A stretch of DNA of 34,568 nucleotides from a virus. Every line of letters starts with the position of its first letter. Positions within the stretch are counted from its first letter, which is position 1. The stretch lies in the IMG/VR virus record IMGVR_UViG_3300025649_000009, positions 1 to 34,568 of that record; one strand, given 5' to 3'. Shown here piece by piece: positions 6,231-14,225 of this stretch. A program made the translations under genes and the position numbers. The notes beneath the pieces were generated by a model. The model was given only the letters and a program-made list of their open reading frames with translations, searched no databases and was not told the origin of the DNA.

Positions 6231-8075
6231 TTACTCCCTGATGAAGATCGGATGTCCGCCGATCCTGATGATTCTTTCGTCGACCCTGAGAAAGCCTTCT
6301 TCGAATGGCGGGATGACGAAAGAGAATGCGCCTTGTGAGAAGTTCCCGCCCTGAGGTCGACCGTTGCCGTCGATGTCTTCTTCGATCCCGATGTCGATCG
6401 CCGCTCCGACGCAAGGTGATCCGGACAAGATCGAGAAGTCGGAAGCGAAGAGAGGATCGGCGTCGATGTTCCCCGCTCCGGAATAGCCGCCTTCGATGTC
6501 GGAGTATGAGACGACAGCCGCTCCGAAGATTGCGTTGCTCGTTCCGGCGGCGTTGCCGTACACGATCGAGTTCGTGATCACGACCGTCACGCCTACGTCG
6601 GCGAAGATCGCTCCGCCTTTGTCGTTGCAAGTGTTTGTCGAGAATGTGCAATAAAGGAACCGAGCGTCGGCGGCTGATGTGATCTTGTCGAGGTACACCG
6701 CACCCCCGTCGCCGCTTGCGTTGACGTTCGCCATGTTGCCGGAGAAGAGAGAGTTCTCGACCGTCAAGACCGTCGCTCCGTTCTGAACGAACATCGCACC
6801 CCCGAGGAAGCCGCCGTCGTTCTCGATGAAACGACACCGCTTCACGGTACTCGTCACACCCCCCGCAATACCCGTCGACCAAAACAACATTGCTCCGCCT
6901 TTTTGGACCGAGAGATTTGCGATCGAGTTGCTGATGAATGTACAGTCCTCGAAGTCAAACGTGTCAGTTGCGTTCCCCTTGACAATCACCGCTCCGCCGA
7001 GAGAGTATGTCGCCCTGTTGCCGACGAACGTCGAGTTCAGAACTGAGACTGTGTTCCCCTGAAGGTTCAACGCTCCGCCGTTCCGAGCCGTGTTCCTCGT
7101 GAAGTCACAATCGACGATCGTCACGTTGTCCCCCGTAAGAGACATGATTGCGGATTCTGAGTTGAGAGTGAACTGACAGTTCGTGAAGAGATACCGAGTG
7201 TCCGTGAGAACGCTTCCAAGAAGAAAAAAGATGCCTTGAGACGTTCCGGTTGTATGATTGAGCCGGACGTCGCAGTCATCGAACTCCATTTGAGTCCCGT
7301 GTCCGGCGATATACATTGCCGCACCGCTGTACCCTGATGAGTTCGTGGAAAACGTGCATCGGTCGAACCGTCCCGACGAGACGAGAGGAACGTACATCAC
7401 GCCGCCGAACGTCCCCGCCGCATTATTCGTGAAGACCGTGTCGGCGACCCTGAGTTCGTCAAGTCCGTAGTTGTAAATCGAGCCGCCCTGAATCGCTGAG
7501 TTTGCGAGGAACGTGCAATTCGAGAGAGTGACAAGTTCGCCCGACGATGGCGGGTTGTAAAAGTACAATGCTCCGCCCTGAATCGATGCGGCGTTGTTGT
7601 CGAAGACGCAATTCCTGATCTCAACTGAATCAGCCGAGTTGACGCAACGCATCACGCCGCCGCCGGTCGAACTGTTGCCGTCTTTACAGAAGAACCCGTC
7701 GAGGACAATGTTGCCCGAGAACGGCAGAGACGTTCCGATCTGTTGGAAGACCGGACGAGAACCCGCACCCGAGAGGATCGATTGATCAGTCATCCATTGC
7801 CGCTCGGCAAGGCTCGTCATCCCGTTCGTGAATCCGCCGAAGAGACCGATGTCGATCATCGGGGGGAACGGACTGTTCGTGTATTGTCCGGCGGCGATCC
7901 AGAGATTCGTGCCCGCCTGTGAAGATGTGATTGCATTCGAGAGGTCCGTGTATGCGTCAGCCCACGACGAACCGTCGTTCGCTCCCGTAGCATTGATGTC
8001 GACATACTCCGTGACAGCGACAGCGACAGACGAGATCGAGAGCAATGCGATCATGATCAGGATGATTCGTTTCAT
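6231..8075 (-). CDS. exported right-handed beta-helix protein with POMP-like repeats
   Basis: A clear signal peptide (MKRIILIMIALLSISSVAVA) is followed by YVDINATGANDGSSWADAY, a hallmark front of bacterial parallel beta-helix proteins. Through about residue 530 there are recurrent GGA/GGAM...F...N..A segments (for example GGALYF, GGAVIV, GGAMLF, GGAMFV, GGAVYL), the pattern of Chlamydia polymorphic outer-membrane proteins. Near 545-590 a DADPLF...LSGSPCVGAA cap resembles the end of secreted beta-helix proteins in PVC-group and related bacteria. 614 residues; starts by ATGA overlap with the lipoprotein gene. In phages such folds serve as tailspikes or polysaccharide-binding fibres; the signal peptide makes a surface-displayed adhesin possible too. 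Confidence 0.85.
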   Translation of the reverse strand: MKRIILIMIALLSISSVAVAVTEYVDINATGANDGSSWADAYTDLSNAITSSQAGTNLWIAAGQYTNSPFPPMIDIGLFGGFTNGMTSLAERQWMTDQSILSGAGSRPVFQQIGTSLPFSGNIVLDGFFCKDGNSSTGGGVMRCVNSADSVEIRNCVFDNNAASIQGGALYFYNPPSSGELVTLSNCTFLANSAIQGGSIYNYGLDELRVADTVFTNNAAGTFGGVMYVPLVSSGRFDRCTFSTNSSGYSGAAMYIAGHGTQMEFDDCDVRLNHTTGTSQGIFFLLGSVLTDTRYLFTNCQFTLNSESAIMSLTGDNVTIVDCDFTRNTARNGGALNLQGNTVSVLNSTFVGNRATYSLGGAVIVKGNATDTFDFEDCTFISNSIANLSVQKGGAMLFWSTGIAGGVTSTVKRCRFIENDGGFLGGAMFVQNGATVLTVENSLFSGNMANVNASGDGGAVYLDKITSAADARFLYCTFSTNTCNDKGGAIFADVGVTVVITNSIVYGNAAGTSNAIFGAAVVSYSDIEGGYSGAGNIDADPLFASDFSILSGSPCVGAAIDIGIEEDIDGNGRPQGGNFSQGAFSFVIPPFEEGFLRVDERIIRIGGHPIFIRE

Positions 8076-8482
8076 GGATTGAGTTCCTCGAGTTCTTCGG
8101 TGTATCGCTTCCGGTGAAAGGCGAGTTGACGTCGCCGCATCTCGGCGAAATATGCGAGGTTCGTCTCAATCCCGTAAATCATGCGCTCGACGTCGTTCGT
8201 CTCCGAGTCGGTTCGGTAGTCCTCGGGGAGTGACGCTTCCGCTTTTGCGATCCATCCGGCGGCGTACACATCGACATGATTCGTCAGGACGAACATCTCC
8301 GCATCGAGCCGAGTGACGATGTCCTCGATCATCGAGCGTCGGGCATCCTCGAGGGATTGCACTCCGGTCGACGTCGCAGTCGTGAACGATCGAGTCTCCG
8401 GCTCGATCGGATCGACCGTCGCCTTCTTCGCACACGAACAAAAGAGTCCGGCGAATAGAATGATGGTGATCAGTTGCTTCAT
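8072..8482 (-). CDS. small lipoprotein
   Basis: The N-terminus MKQLITIILFAGLFCSCAKK has a short charged head, a hydrophobic core and a lipobox-like LFCSC, so residue 15 or 17 should be lipidated after export. The rest of the 136-residue protein is mostly helical with many Glu and Arg and ends in a helix EELEEL. AAGGGGAAACG precedes the ATG and the stop overlaps the beta-helix start by ATGA. It may be an outer-membrane anchor or superinfection-exclusion lipoprotein; a second o-spanin is another option. Confidence 0.75.
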   Translation of the reverse strand: MKQLITIILFAGLFCSCAKKATVDPIEPETRSFTTATSTGVQSLEDARRSMIEDIVTRLDAEMFVLTNHVDVYAAGWIAKAEASLPEDYRTDSETNDVERMIYGIETNLAYFAEMRRRQLAFHRKRYTEELEELNP

Positions 8483-8491
8483 CGTTTCCCC

Positions 8492-9520
8492 TTAGTTGAA
8501 CGGGACCGTTGACTTCCGGACCCATGATCCGGACTGACGAGCTTCGACGACATACGAGTTCGTGATGATACCCGTCCGACAAGAACCGTTCTGATTCGTC
8601 GGTCCGTAGTGAACGAGATGAGCATTCGTCGCAACGACAAAGTCACGTTCCCATTCGTTATTTTGCAGATCAATGACTTCGGCATTATCCGAGGACGAGT
8701 GAATTGCGAAGTTGTTTTCCGAGAAGTTGATCAGAGTGCTTCCGCTGTTCGGCTCGTCAATAGAAAAGTTGACAAGGTCGAATGCCGCATCGCTCGTCGT
8801 GTTCCACAATAGCCTTGCGTTGCCGCTTCCAATATCTAGCACCTTGTTCCCCACCGGATCATAAATAGCTTCCCGACCACCTATAAGATCGAACACCATC
8901 GCATCACTTGCCGACCGGATCATCGGGGTTGCGGCTGTAAAGTCGAACAGGACGACCGCTCCGGCGTCATCATAGAAGTGACCGTTCGCCAAATCTATAA
9001 TCGATGCACTTCCCTGAGACGCCCAAATCGTGTTGATCAGAAGTTGATTGTTTGCCCGATCGAGAAAGGGGAAGCCGAACGCACTATCGTAAATATCAAC
9101 GGCGGCTCGACTGTTTTCGGAATCAGTCAGCCGAGTCGTGAAGGCGTGATCGTACAAGTCCATCGTGAGCCAACCGTTTTCTTTGTCTGTCCATTGCGAA
9201 GCATAACCGGAGTCATACAGATCGAGACTCATGTCGGCGTTCGCCTCGTCGATGATTGTCGCTCCGGCGTTGTCGGTGATGTATCCCGTCACCTTGATAC
9301 CGCTCGGAGTTTCGACCGCTCCGCTCCCGCCGTTGCCGACAATACCTGCCGGACAATTGAAGGGAGTTCCGTTCGTTCCGGTGATACCGCCGTCAGAGAC
9401 TTCGACCGGAGTTCCGTTTGTCCCCTCGATCGTGCCTCGTACCGTGAGATCGCCGACCTGAATCCCGAGAGCCGAGCCGGAGAACGAGAGAGCGATTGTG
9501 ATCAACATCCATTTCTTCAT
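8492..9520 (-). CDS. fibre-like protein with signal peptide
   Basis: The start at 9520 (MKKWMLITIALSF) has AAAGGAAC upstream; the hydrophobic stretch ends at SALG, a probable cleavage site. Residues about 60-340 are built from short repeats of the type VDIYDSAF, LDLYDSGY, FDLIGG, INFSENNF, separated by Asn/Asp/Gly-rich turns, as in trimeric fibre shafts. Residues about 215-300 match residues of the large fibre at 11323-13596 closely (shared LVNFSxxEPNxGxTLxN, NFAxHSSxDN, IDLQNN). 342 residues. Probably a tail-associated fibre or an exported relative of one. Confidence 0.75.
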   Translation of the reverse strand: MKKWMLITIALSFSGSALGIQVGDLTVRGTIEGTNGTPVEVSDGGITGTNGTPFNCPAGIVGNGGSGAVETPSGIKVTGYITDNAGATIIDEANADMSLDLYDSGYASQWTDKENGWLTMDLYDHAFTTRLTDSENSRAAVDIYDSAFGFPFLDRANNQLLINTIWASQGSASIIDLANGHFYDDAGAVVLFDFTAATPMIRSASDAMVFDLIGGREAIYDPVGNKVLDIGSGNARLLWNTTSDAAFDLVNFSIDEPNSGSTLINFSENNFAIHSSSDNAEVIDLQNNEWERDFVVATNAHLVHYGPTNQNGSCRTGIITNSYVVEARQSGSWVRKSTVPFN

Positions 9521-9537
9521 TGCTGAGTTCCTTTGTG

Positions 9538-10608
9538 TTATCTGCGACCGGACACATTCCATGTCTGATTGCTCATGTAATCGAGAAGACTGTCGAGATG
9601 AATCTTGCAGTTCGTCGCCGACTCGGCTTCGATGTTGTCGGGGATGATCCAGTTGTCAAACTGATCATAAACGAAGACGGAGAGGTATTGCTCCCCGAGA
9701 TCGTGAACGAGATTGAAGTTCGTCGTCGTTGCGTCGACCGTCATGTCGCCGACTGCGAACGATGCCGAAGCTGAGAGCGCACGGAAGACGAGTTGTGTGT
9801 CGGTGTCGGAATAGAGATACCCCTCGGAAGCCGTCACGTCGATCGCTTCGTTCGTCGTCATGACCTGAGTCCGATCGCCGACGCTCGTGACGTAGAACAT
9901 GAAGTCCCCGTCGACGCTGATCGATGAGCCGTCGGTGAACGTGAGAGAGTTCGTTGCGATCCCGACGATGCTGTTGCTGTTCATGTTGAGGTCCGTGTGC
10001 ATCTTGTTCAGGTTCCATTCATAGACTGGATTTGCGGCTGAATCGTTCAGCGTTCGCCCGTCCCAATCGAGGGACACGTTTGCGCCGTCACCGATTAGCT
10101 GATTCTGTTGCCAATCAAGAACGGTGATTCCTGTCCAATCGTGCAACTCTCCATCACCGAAGTTCACGGCGATTCCGTTGTTGACGTCGTACAAAATGAG
10201 AGACGTGATGTGCATCGCTCGTTCGTTTGCGGTCTCATCCTTCCAGATCACGCCGTTTGCGAGATCGATCTTCGTCTCGCCGGAGTAGAGTTTATTTGCC
10301 CCCATGTCAATATTGTTTGTCACCGCTCGAGCGTCGACCGGACTCCCACCCCCGCCGGACGGATTGGACACGACGACTCTCACCGCAACATTCATCTCGT
10401 CGTCGTATGTGTAGGACAGACGCTGACGATCGTTGAGATGAAGAGGGAGTCGGTTCGTGATGCTTCCGGCGTCGGTGACGTATCCACGGGCAGCGACGTT
10501 CGTGCTGTCGTCCCATGTGAACGACTGATATTCGAGGTCATTGAGATTCTGTCCGACGACTGTCGAAGCGATCATTCCGATCGCACACGCAATGAGAAAC
10601 CTTTTCAT
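9538..10608 (-). CDS. fibre-like protein with signal peptide
   Basis: MKRFLIACAIGMIASTVVGQN is a typical signal peptide ending at VVG or VGQ. The body contains fibre-like short repeats (MGANKLYSG, IDLANGVIWKD, LDWQQNQLIG, SLDWDGRTLND) and a DGSSISVDGDFMF turn, then a domain of about 100 residues near the C-terminus with VFVYDQFDNWIIP. The 356-residue protein starts by ATGA overlap with the lipoprotein gene and has AAGGAAGG upstream. It is likely a shaft-and-tip adhesin related to its two neighbours. Confidence 0.75.
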   Translation of the reverse strand: MKRFLIACAIGMIASTVVGQNLNDLEYQSFTWDDSTNVAARGYVTDAGSITNRLPLHLNDRQRLSYTYDDEMNVAVRVVVSNPSGGGGSPVDARAVTNNIDMGANKLYSGETKIDLANGVIWKDETANERAMHITSLILYDVNNGIAVNFGDGELHDWTGITVLDWQQNQLIGDGANVSLDWDGRTLNDSAANPVYEWNLNKMHTDLNMNSNSIVGIATNSLTFTDGSSISVDGDFMFYVTSVGDRTQVMTTNEAIDVTASEGYLYSDTDTQLVFRALSASASFAVGDMTVDATTTNFNLVHDLGEQYLSVFVYDQFDNWIIPDNIEAESATNCKIHLDSLLDYMSNQTWNVSGRR

Positions 10609-10913
10609 GATTTGCCTTCCTTGTTTTCAATATTCCACGAGAACCAAAAGAGACGGAACCGACCATCGATGCTTGCGAGTTCTTTCAAGACGCCGCCGAT
10701 CGCATTCAGAAGATCGGTGACGATCGGGATCGGGACCGACACTCCGGTCCTGAGTTCGGTCGGGTAATTTGCCGGACGATCGCTCATCGCCTTGATCTGT
10801 TCGGGACTCCGGAGATCGATCTCACCGAGACCGATTTCGCCTCGGCTCGTCACGCATCCGGCAACGACCGACAGGATCACGACACACGACAGGATTCGAG
10901 CGAATAGTTTCAC
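10605..10913 (-). CDS. lipoprotein, candidate o-spanin
   Basis: A GTG start overlaps the previous stop as GTGA. MKLFARILSCVVILSVVAGC is a signal with a lipobox VVAGC, placing Cys20 as the lipidated residue; no Asp follows it, which suits outer-membrane sorting. The remaining 80 residues have a Pro-containing middle and an aromatic end (FRLFWFSWNIE). It directly follows a membrane-anchored coiled-coil protein, the arrangement of two-component spanins that fuse inner and outer membranes in lysis. Assignment rests on topology and context only. Confidence 0.65.
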   Translation of the reverse strand: MKLFARILSCVVILSVVAGCVTSRGEIGLGEIDLRSPEQIKAMSDRPANYPTELRTGVSVPIPIVTDLLNAIGGVLKELASIDGRFRLFWFSWNIENKEGKS

Positions 10914-11314
10914 GGCGATTTGATCTCCCTGATCTCGTCCTTGATGTCGCTCCGGAACTGACGTTGATCGACTCTCATCTGTTCGAGGATGCTGATCACG
11001 GCTGAATGACGCTCTTGCGCTCGAGCCTTGATCGCCTCGATCTCGTTCTTGTTCTCGTCCGCCTTTGAACTGTTGAGCCTGACGTCCTTCTTCACTTCGG
11101 CGATCTTCGTATTCGAGCCGGACTGAACATCGGCGATCGAACTCTTGATCGTCTCGTGTTCATTCGTATTCCCTGCCCACACCGACCGGACAAGAATGAA
11201 CAAGAGCGGGACAACGACGCCCGTTGCGACGATACCGATGACCTTGAGAATCTTCTGATTCACTTTCCCCTCGATCCGTCCGTTCAGTTCTGACGTTGTG
11301 TCTCTGTCGCCCAT
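10910..11314 (-). CDS. membrane-anchored coiled-coil protein, candidate i-spanin
   Basis: The 134-residue protein has a charged N-terminus, a single membrane segment at about residues 22-46 (ILKVIGIVATGVVVPLLFIL) and a long helical region from about 55 to the end with Lys/Glu-rich heptad-like spacing. This is the topology of an inner-membrane spanin, and a lipoprotein gene follows with a four-base overlap. A holin-like or tail-anchoring membrane protein is the alternative. AGGGGGCAAC lies directly before the ATG. Confidence 0.6.
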   Translation of the reverse strand: MGDRDTTSELNGRIEGKVNQKILKVIGIVATGVVVPLLFILVRSVWAGNTNEHETIKSSIADVQSGSNTKIAEVKKDVRLNSSKADENKNEIEAIKARAQERHSAVISILEQMRVDQRQFRSDIKDEIREIKSP

Positions 11315-11322
11315 GTTGCCCC

Positions 11323-13596
11323 CTAATCGCTGATCTTAATCATCGAGAAGTTGTTATGCGATGCCGTGAGTGTCTTCCCGCCAGAAGTTTCATTCGCCAG
11401 ATACAACGCAACATATTGTGAGTTCGTCATGTACGCTGTGCCTAGGAGAACAAGCTGATAAAACTCATTCTTGTTCTTCAAGAACACTTCCGTACCAAGT
11501 GACGCCATGATCTCATTCGTCACACCATTGTTTCCCCTGAAGATGTGACCATGAATGTCTTGACTATCCGAACCATTGGATATGTTAATCTGCCCTGCGA
11601 AGAGGTACCACCCGTCTGCATCGTCAGAAGCAAGTTGAACTCCGCTGTTTGTGAAAACAATGTTTGCCGACTGTCCGCCCACGGTCCACATATCCCAAAC
11701 GTAGAATCTATCCACTTCAGCTTGAACAAGCGTTCCTTGATTTGTCCAACCGTTCACAAAGTCCATCATTATCGGCAGATTTGTAAGACCAGCACCATCT
11801 CCGGAATACGCCATGTTCGTGATGTAGTTATTCTGCAAATCAATCCGCTTGACGTTGTCAGCACTCGAATGAAGAGCGAAGTTGTCTTCTGTCCAATTGA
11901 CAAGTGTGCCTCCGCCGTTTGGTTCCTCAGTCGAGAAGTTCACTAAGTCCAGCGCATCGTCATCGACGCCATTCCACACGATCCGTGCATCGCCGCCGCC
12001 GATGATCATCACATTATTGCCACTCGTATCTTTGATGACTTCATTCCCACTAGAGAGATCAAACACAACCACGTCGCTGTCACTCCGAAGAGCGGGGCTT
12101 GCTCCCGCCTCGAGAATCACATTGCCCGAATCAGCGATGAGTTGACGATTCGTGTTGAGTATCACGCTGTCATCATGATCTTCGAGATTGCCACGGAAGC
12201 CGACAGCTTCCAGATCGGGACCGTACAGGAGATCGAGTTTGCCTGTCGCCATAGCATCGTGTGTCACGAATCTGATGACGGTATCAATCGCAGACTCAGC
12301 TTGCATGATGAAATATTCTGCGCCGTCGAAAAAGCGAAAGCCATTCAAGTATGAGTTCGTCGGATCAACGTCGAGCATATAAACATCTGCATAATTCCAA
12401 ACGTGGACGTTGTTGACAGCATTTGTCCAGAGAGGGTCAACCTCGGTCATCGTCACGTCGAACAACTGAGAGCCGTCAAGAACCCCGAGTTGTCCGGCGG
12501 AGTTCATGAGAGTCTTGCTCCCGAACTGAAGTGTGTTCTCTGTCGTGTTCTCACCCTGCCCGAGTTGAATCGTGTTCGTGAGTCCGAGTTGAACTTGCGC
12601 CTGAAAGCCGAGAGCCGCCGATCCTATCCCGTCGGCTTTCGTTCCGTACCCGACGACCGTCGCTCGGTTGCTTGCGATCGCAGTCTCGCCGACTGAGACA
12701 CTTTGGAAATATGAGTCGGAGAACCGACCGACCGAGACGGAGTTGTTCGACGAGAACGATCCGCCGCCGAGAGCGACAGCCGACACGGAGAACGCCTCGT
12801 CTCCGATCGAGATCGAGTTTGCGTTTGCTTCCGCCAAATATCCCCACACGAACGACGCATTGAGAGCGGTCGACGCTTCCCCCGCCGCAAACGACGCACC
12901 GTCAGCCGTCGCATTCTCTCCGATCTCGACATCGTTGTATGATCCATAGGGTGCCGAGTCGAAGATGCGGAAGAACTTCGTTCCCGCCTCGTCGAAGAGA
13001 AGGACTTCATGATTCGGGACGTCGCTCGTTGCGAACAGTCGAGACGGTCCGAGGACTTTCCAATAGTTCGAGACGGTCCCGTCGACCCACGGGACGTCGG
13101 GTTCGGGGATCGTCGTCGGGAACAGAGTCGAGAAGTTGCCGGAGTTCCAATCGTTCGTCGCACGATCAATGAAGTTCGTGACGGCTCCGCTGACGGCGAT
13201 CCAGTTCGTGAAGTTCGCACCGTCCTCACTCCGCTCGATGACGAACGATCTGACCCCATCGTAAGGGGTCCATGAGATCGAGACGGCGTTCGTGAGAGCG
13301 AAGGCGTTCGTCAATGCAGGATTCGCATTGAACGTCACAGAGTTCGACGGCGATGTCGGAAGACGTCCGGCTCGGTTCGTTCCGTTGATCCGGTAGTATC
13401 GAGTGAACGTCCCGTTCAGGTATCCGCCCGCCGCATGATTCGTCGGACTCATTGAGGGAGCATCCGTCGACGTCCAGAGTCCGACGCTCACATCACGGTA
13501 AAAGATTGTCGGTGAGTATATGCCGCCGCCCGTTCCGCCGAGAACTGTTCCGGCGAAGCCGACGATCGCAATCACAAGAGCAAGAAGTTTCTTCAT
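11323..13596 (-). CDS. large modular fibre/adhesin: signal peptide, FN3, YadA-like head repeats, C1q-like tip
   Basis: The 757-residue protein starts with a signal peptide (MKKLLALVIAIVGFAGTVLG). Residues about 60-145 look like a fibronectin type III domain (VSISWTPYDGVRSFVIERS). Residues about 225-345 are YadA/Hep_Hag-like head repeats (VEIGENATADG, SISIGDEAFS, SVSVGETAIA, SAALGFQAQ), followed by a fibre shaft with NTIQLGQGEN. Residues about 500-590 match the fibre at 8492-9520. The last 110 residues (GWYLFAGQINISNG...MIKISD) resemble a C1q/TNF-like trimeric jelly roll. Such trimeric modules bind hosts. AAAGGAAACCG precedes the ATG. A signal peptide on a would-be tail fibre is unusual. Confidence 0.85.
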   Translation of the reverse strand: MKKLLALVIAIVGFAGTVLGGTGGGIYSPTIFYRDVSVGLWTSTDAPSMSPTNHAAGGYLNGTFTRYYRINGTNRAGRLPTSPSNSVTFNANPALTNAFALTNAVSISWTPYDGVRSFVIERSEDGANFTNWIAVSGAVTNFIDRATNDWNSGNFSTLFPTTIPEPDVPWVDGTVSNYWKVLGPSRLFATSDVPNHEVLLFDEAGTKFFRIFDSAPYGSYNDVEIGENATADGASFAAGEASTALNASFVWGYLAEANANSISIGDEAFSVSAVALGGGSFSSNNSVSVGRFSDSYFQSVSVGETAIASNRATVVGYGTKADGIGSAALGFQAQVQLGLTNTIQLGQGENTTENTLQFGSKTLMNSAGQLGVLDGSQLFDVTMTEVDPLWTNAVNNVHVWNYADVYMLDVDPTNSYLNGFRFFDGAEYFIMQAESAIDTVIRFVTHDAMATGKLDLLYGPDLEAVGFRGNLEDHDDSVILNTNRQLIADSGNVILEAGASPALRSDSDVVVFDLSSGNEVIKDTSGNNVMIIGGGDARIVWNGVDDDALDLVNFSTEEPNGGGTLVNWTEDNFALHSSADNVKRIDLQNNYITNMAYSGDGAGLTNLPIMMDFVNGWTNQGTLVQAEVDRFYVWDMWTVGGQSANIVFTNSGVQLASDDADGWYLFAGQINISNGSDSQDIHGHIFRGNNGVTNEIMASLGTEVFLKNKNEFYQLVLLGTAYMTNSQYVALYLANETSGGKTLTASHNNFSMIKISD

Positions 13597-13605
13597 CGGT
13601 TTCCT

Positions 13606-14187
13606 TTATGGTGTGTATCGGTGAGCGACTGTTCCGTCAGGCAAATAAATGACCGTATCTTCTCCGTCGAAACCGATCAGCGATGTCAGGGAGTACACGA
13701 GCGACGACGTCGCACCGATGTCGCTCACGATGTTCTTCATCACGATCGGCATTTGAACGAGAAGGACGGGATCGCCTGTCGGCGGAGTCATCCAGAGTTC
13801 CCCCGCCATATTGATTTGAGCGTTGTCCCCGAGAAGCGTTTGCAGTTGCGTCGACGTCGTGTTGACTCGGAAACAAATCTTCCCGTTGTCGACAGCGAGT
13901 TCATCCCAATCGGCGGCGATGTTGAACTGAGCGTTGTCGCTTGCGACGGGGTCTTCATGCGTCGGATCGTAAACGGAATCCATGTTGAAGTTCCATGTCG
14001 AACCCGTCTCCGGTCGAAACGGCGTGACGTTGTCGGCGAGAAGAAGGTGACACCGGAACAACGTCTGAGACTTCCGGAACATACTCAACGAACCGATCTT
14101 CGTGTTGAATCCGTTTTGACTGACACGGTCTCCGGACTCCGTGTTCACAAAGATTTCGATCGTCCGTCTGTTGTCAACTATCGGCAT
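13606..14187 (-). CDS. tail-tip or baseplate-associated protein, unknown
   Basis: The 193-residue protein has no signal peptide. Its front, MPIVDNRRTIEIFVNT, followed by alternating strands (CHLLLADNVTPF, GKICFRVNTTSTQ, GELWMTPPTGDPVLLVQMPI), resembles the N-terminal attachment domain of baseplate upper proteins in siphoviruses. It ends with DGTVAHRYTP. GGAAAGGTGATGAA precedes the ATG. Its position between the tip proteins and the large fibre fits an adaptor that joins fibre to tail, but no family is certain. Confidence 0.6.
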   Translation of the reverse strand: MPIVDNRRTIEIFVNTESGDRVSQNGFNTKIGSLSMFRKSQTLFRCHLLLADNVTPFRPETGSTWNFNMDSVYDPTHEDPVASDNAQFNIAADWDELAVDNGKICFRVNTTSTQLQTLLGDNAQINMAGELWMTPPTGDPVLLVQMPIVMKNIVSDIGATSSLVYSLTSLIGFDGEDTVIYLPDGTVAHRYTP

Positions 14188-14214
14188 TTCATCACCTTTC
14201 CCAAATCAGCCCCG

Positions 14215-14220
14215 ATTATA
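14215..14220 (-). promoter_or_regulatory. possible internal promoter -10 (TATAAT)
   Basis: The minus strand carries a perfect TATAAT with a preceding TG, 28 bases before the ATG at 14187. The -35 region is poor (TTCGAA at 17 bases). The same bases lie in a small CCCCTGAT/ATCGGGG hairpin overlapping the stop of the upstream gene. It could start the adhesin cassette separately. Confidence 0.3.
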
Positions 14221-14225
14221 CATTA

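Noticed and set aside
5650-6882. A 410-codon frame
   Set aside because: The front overlaps the beta-helix gene and is Arg-rich shadow; the gene starts at 6225 with its own ribosome binding site and signal peptide.
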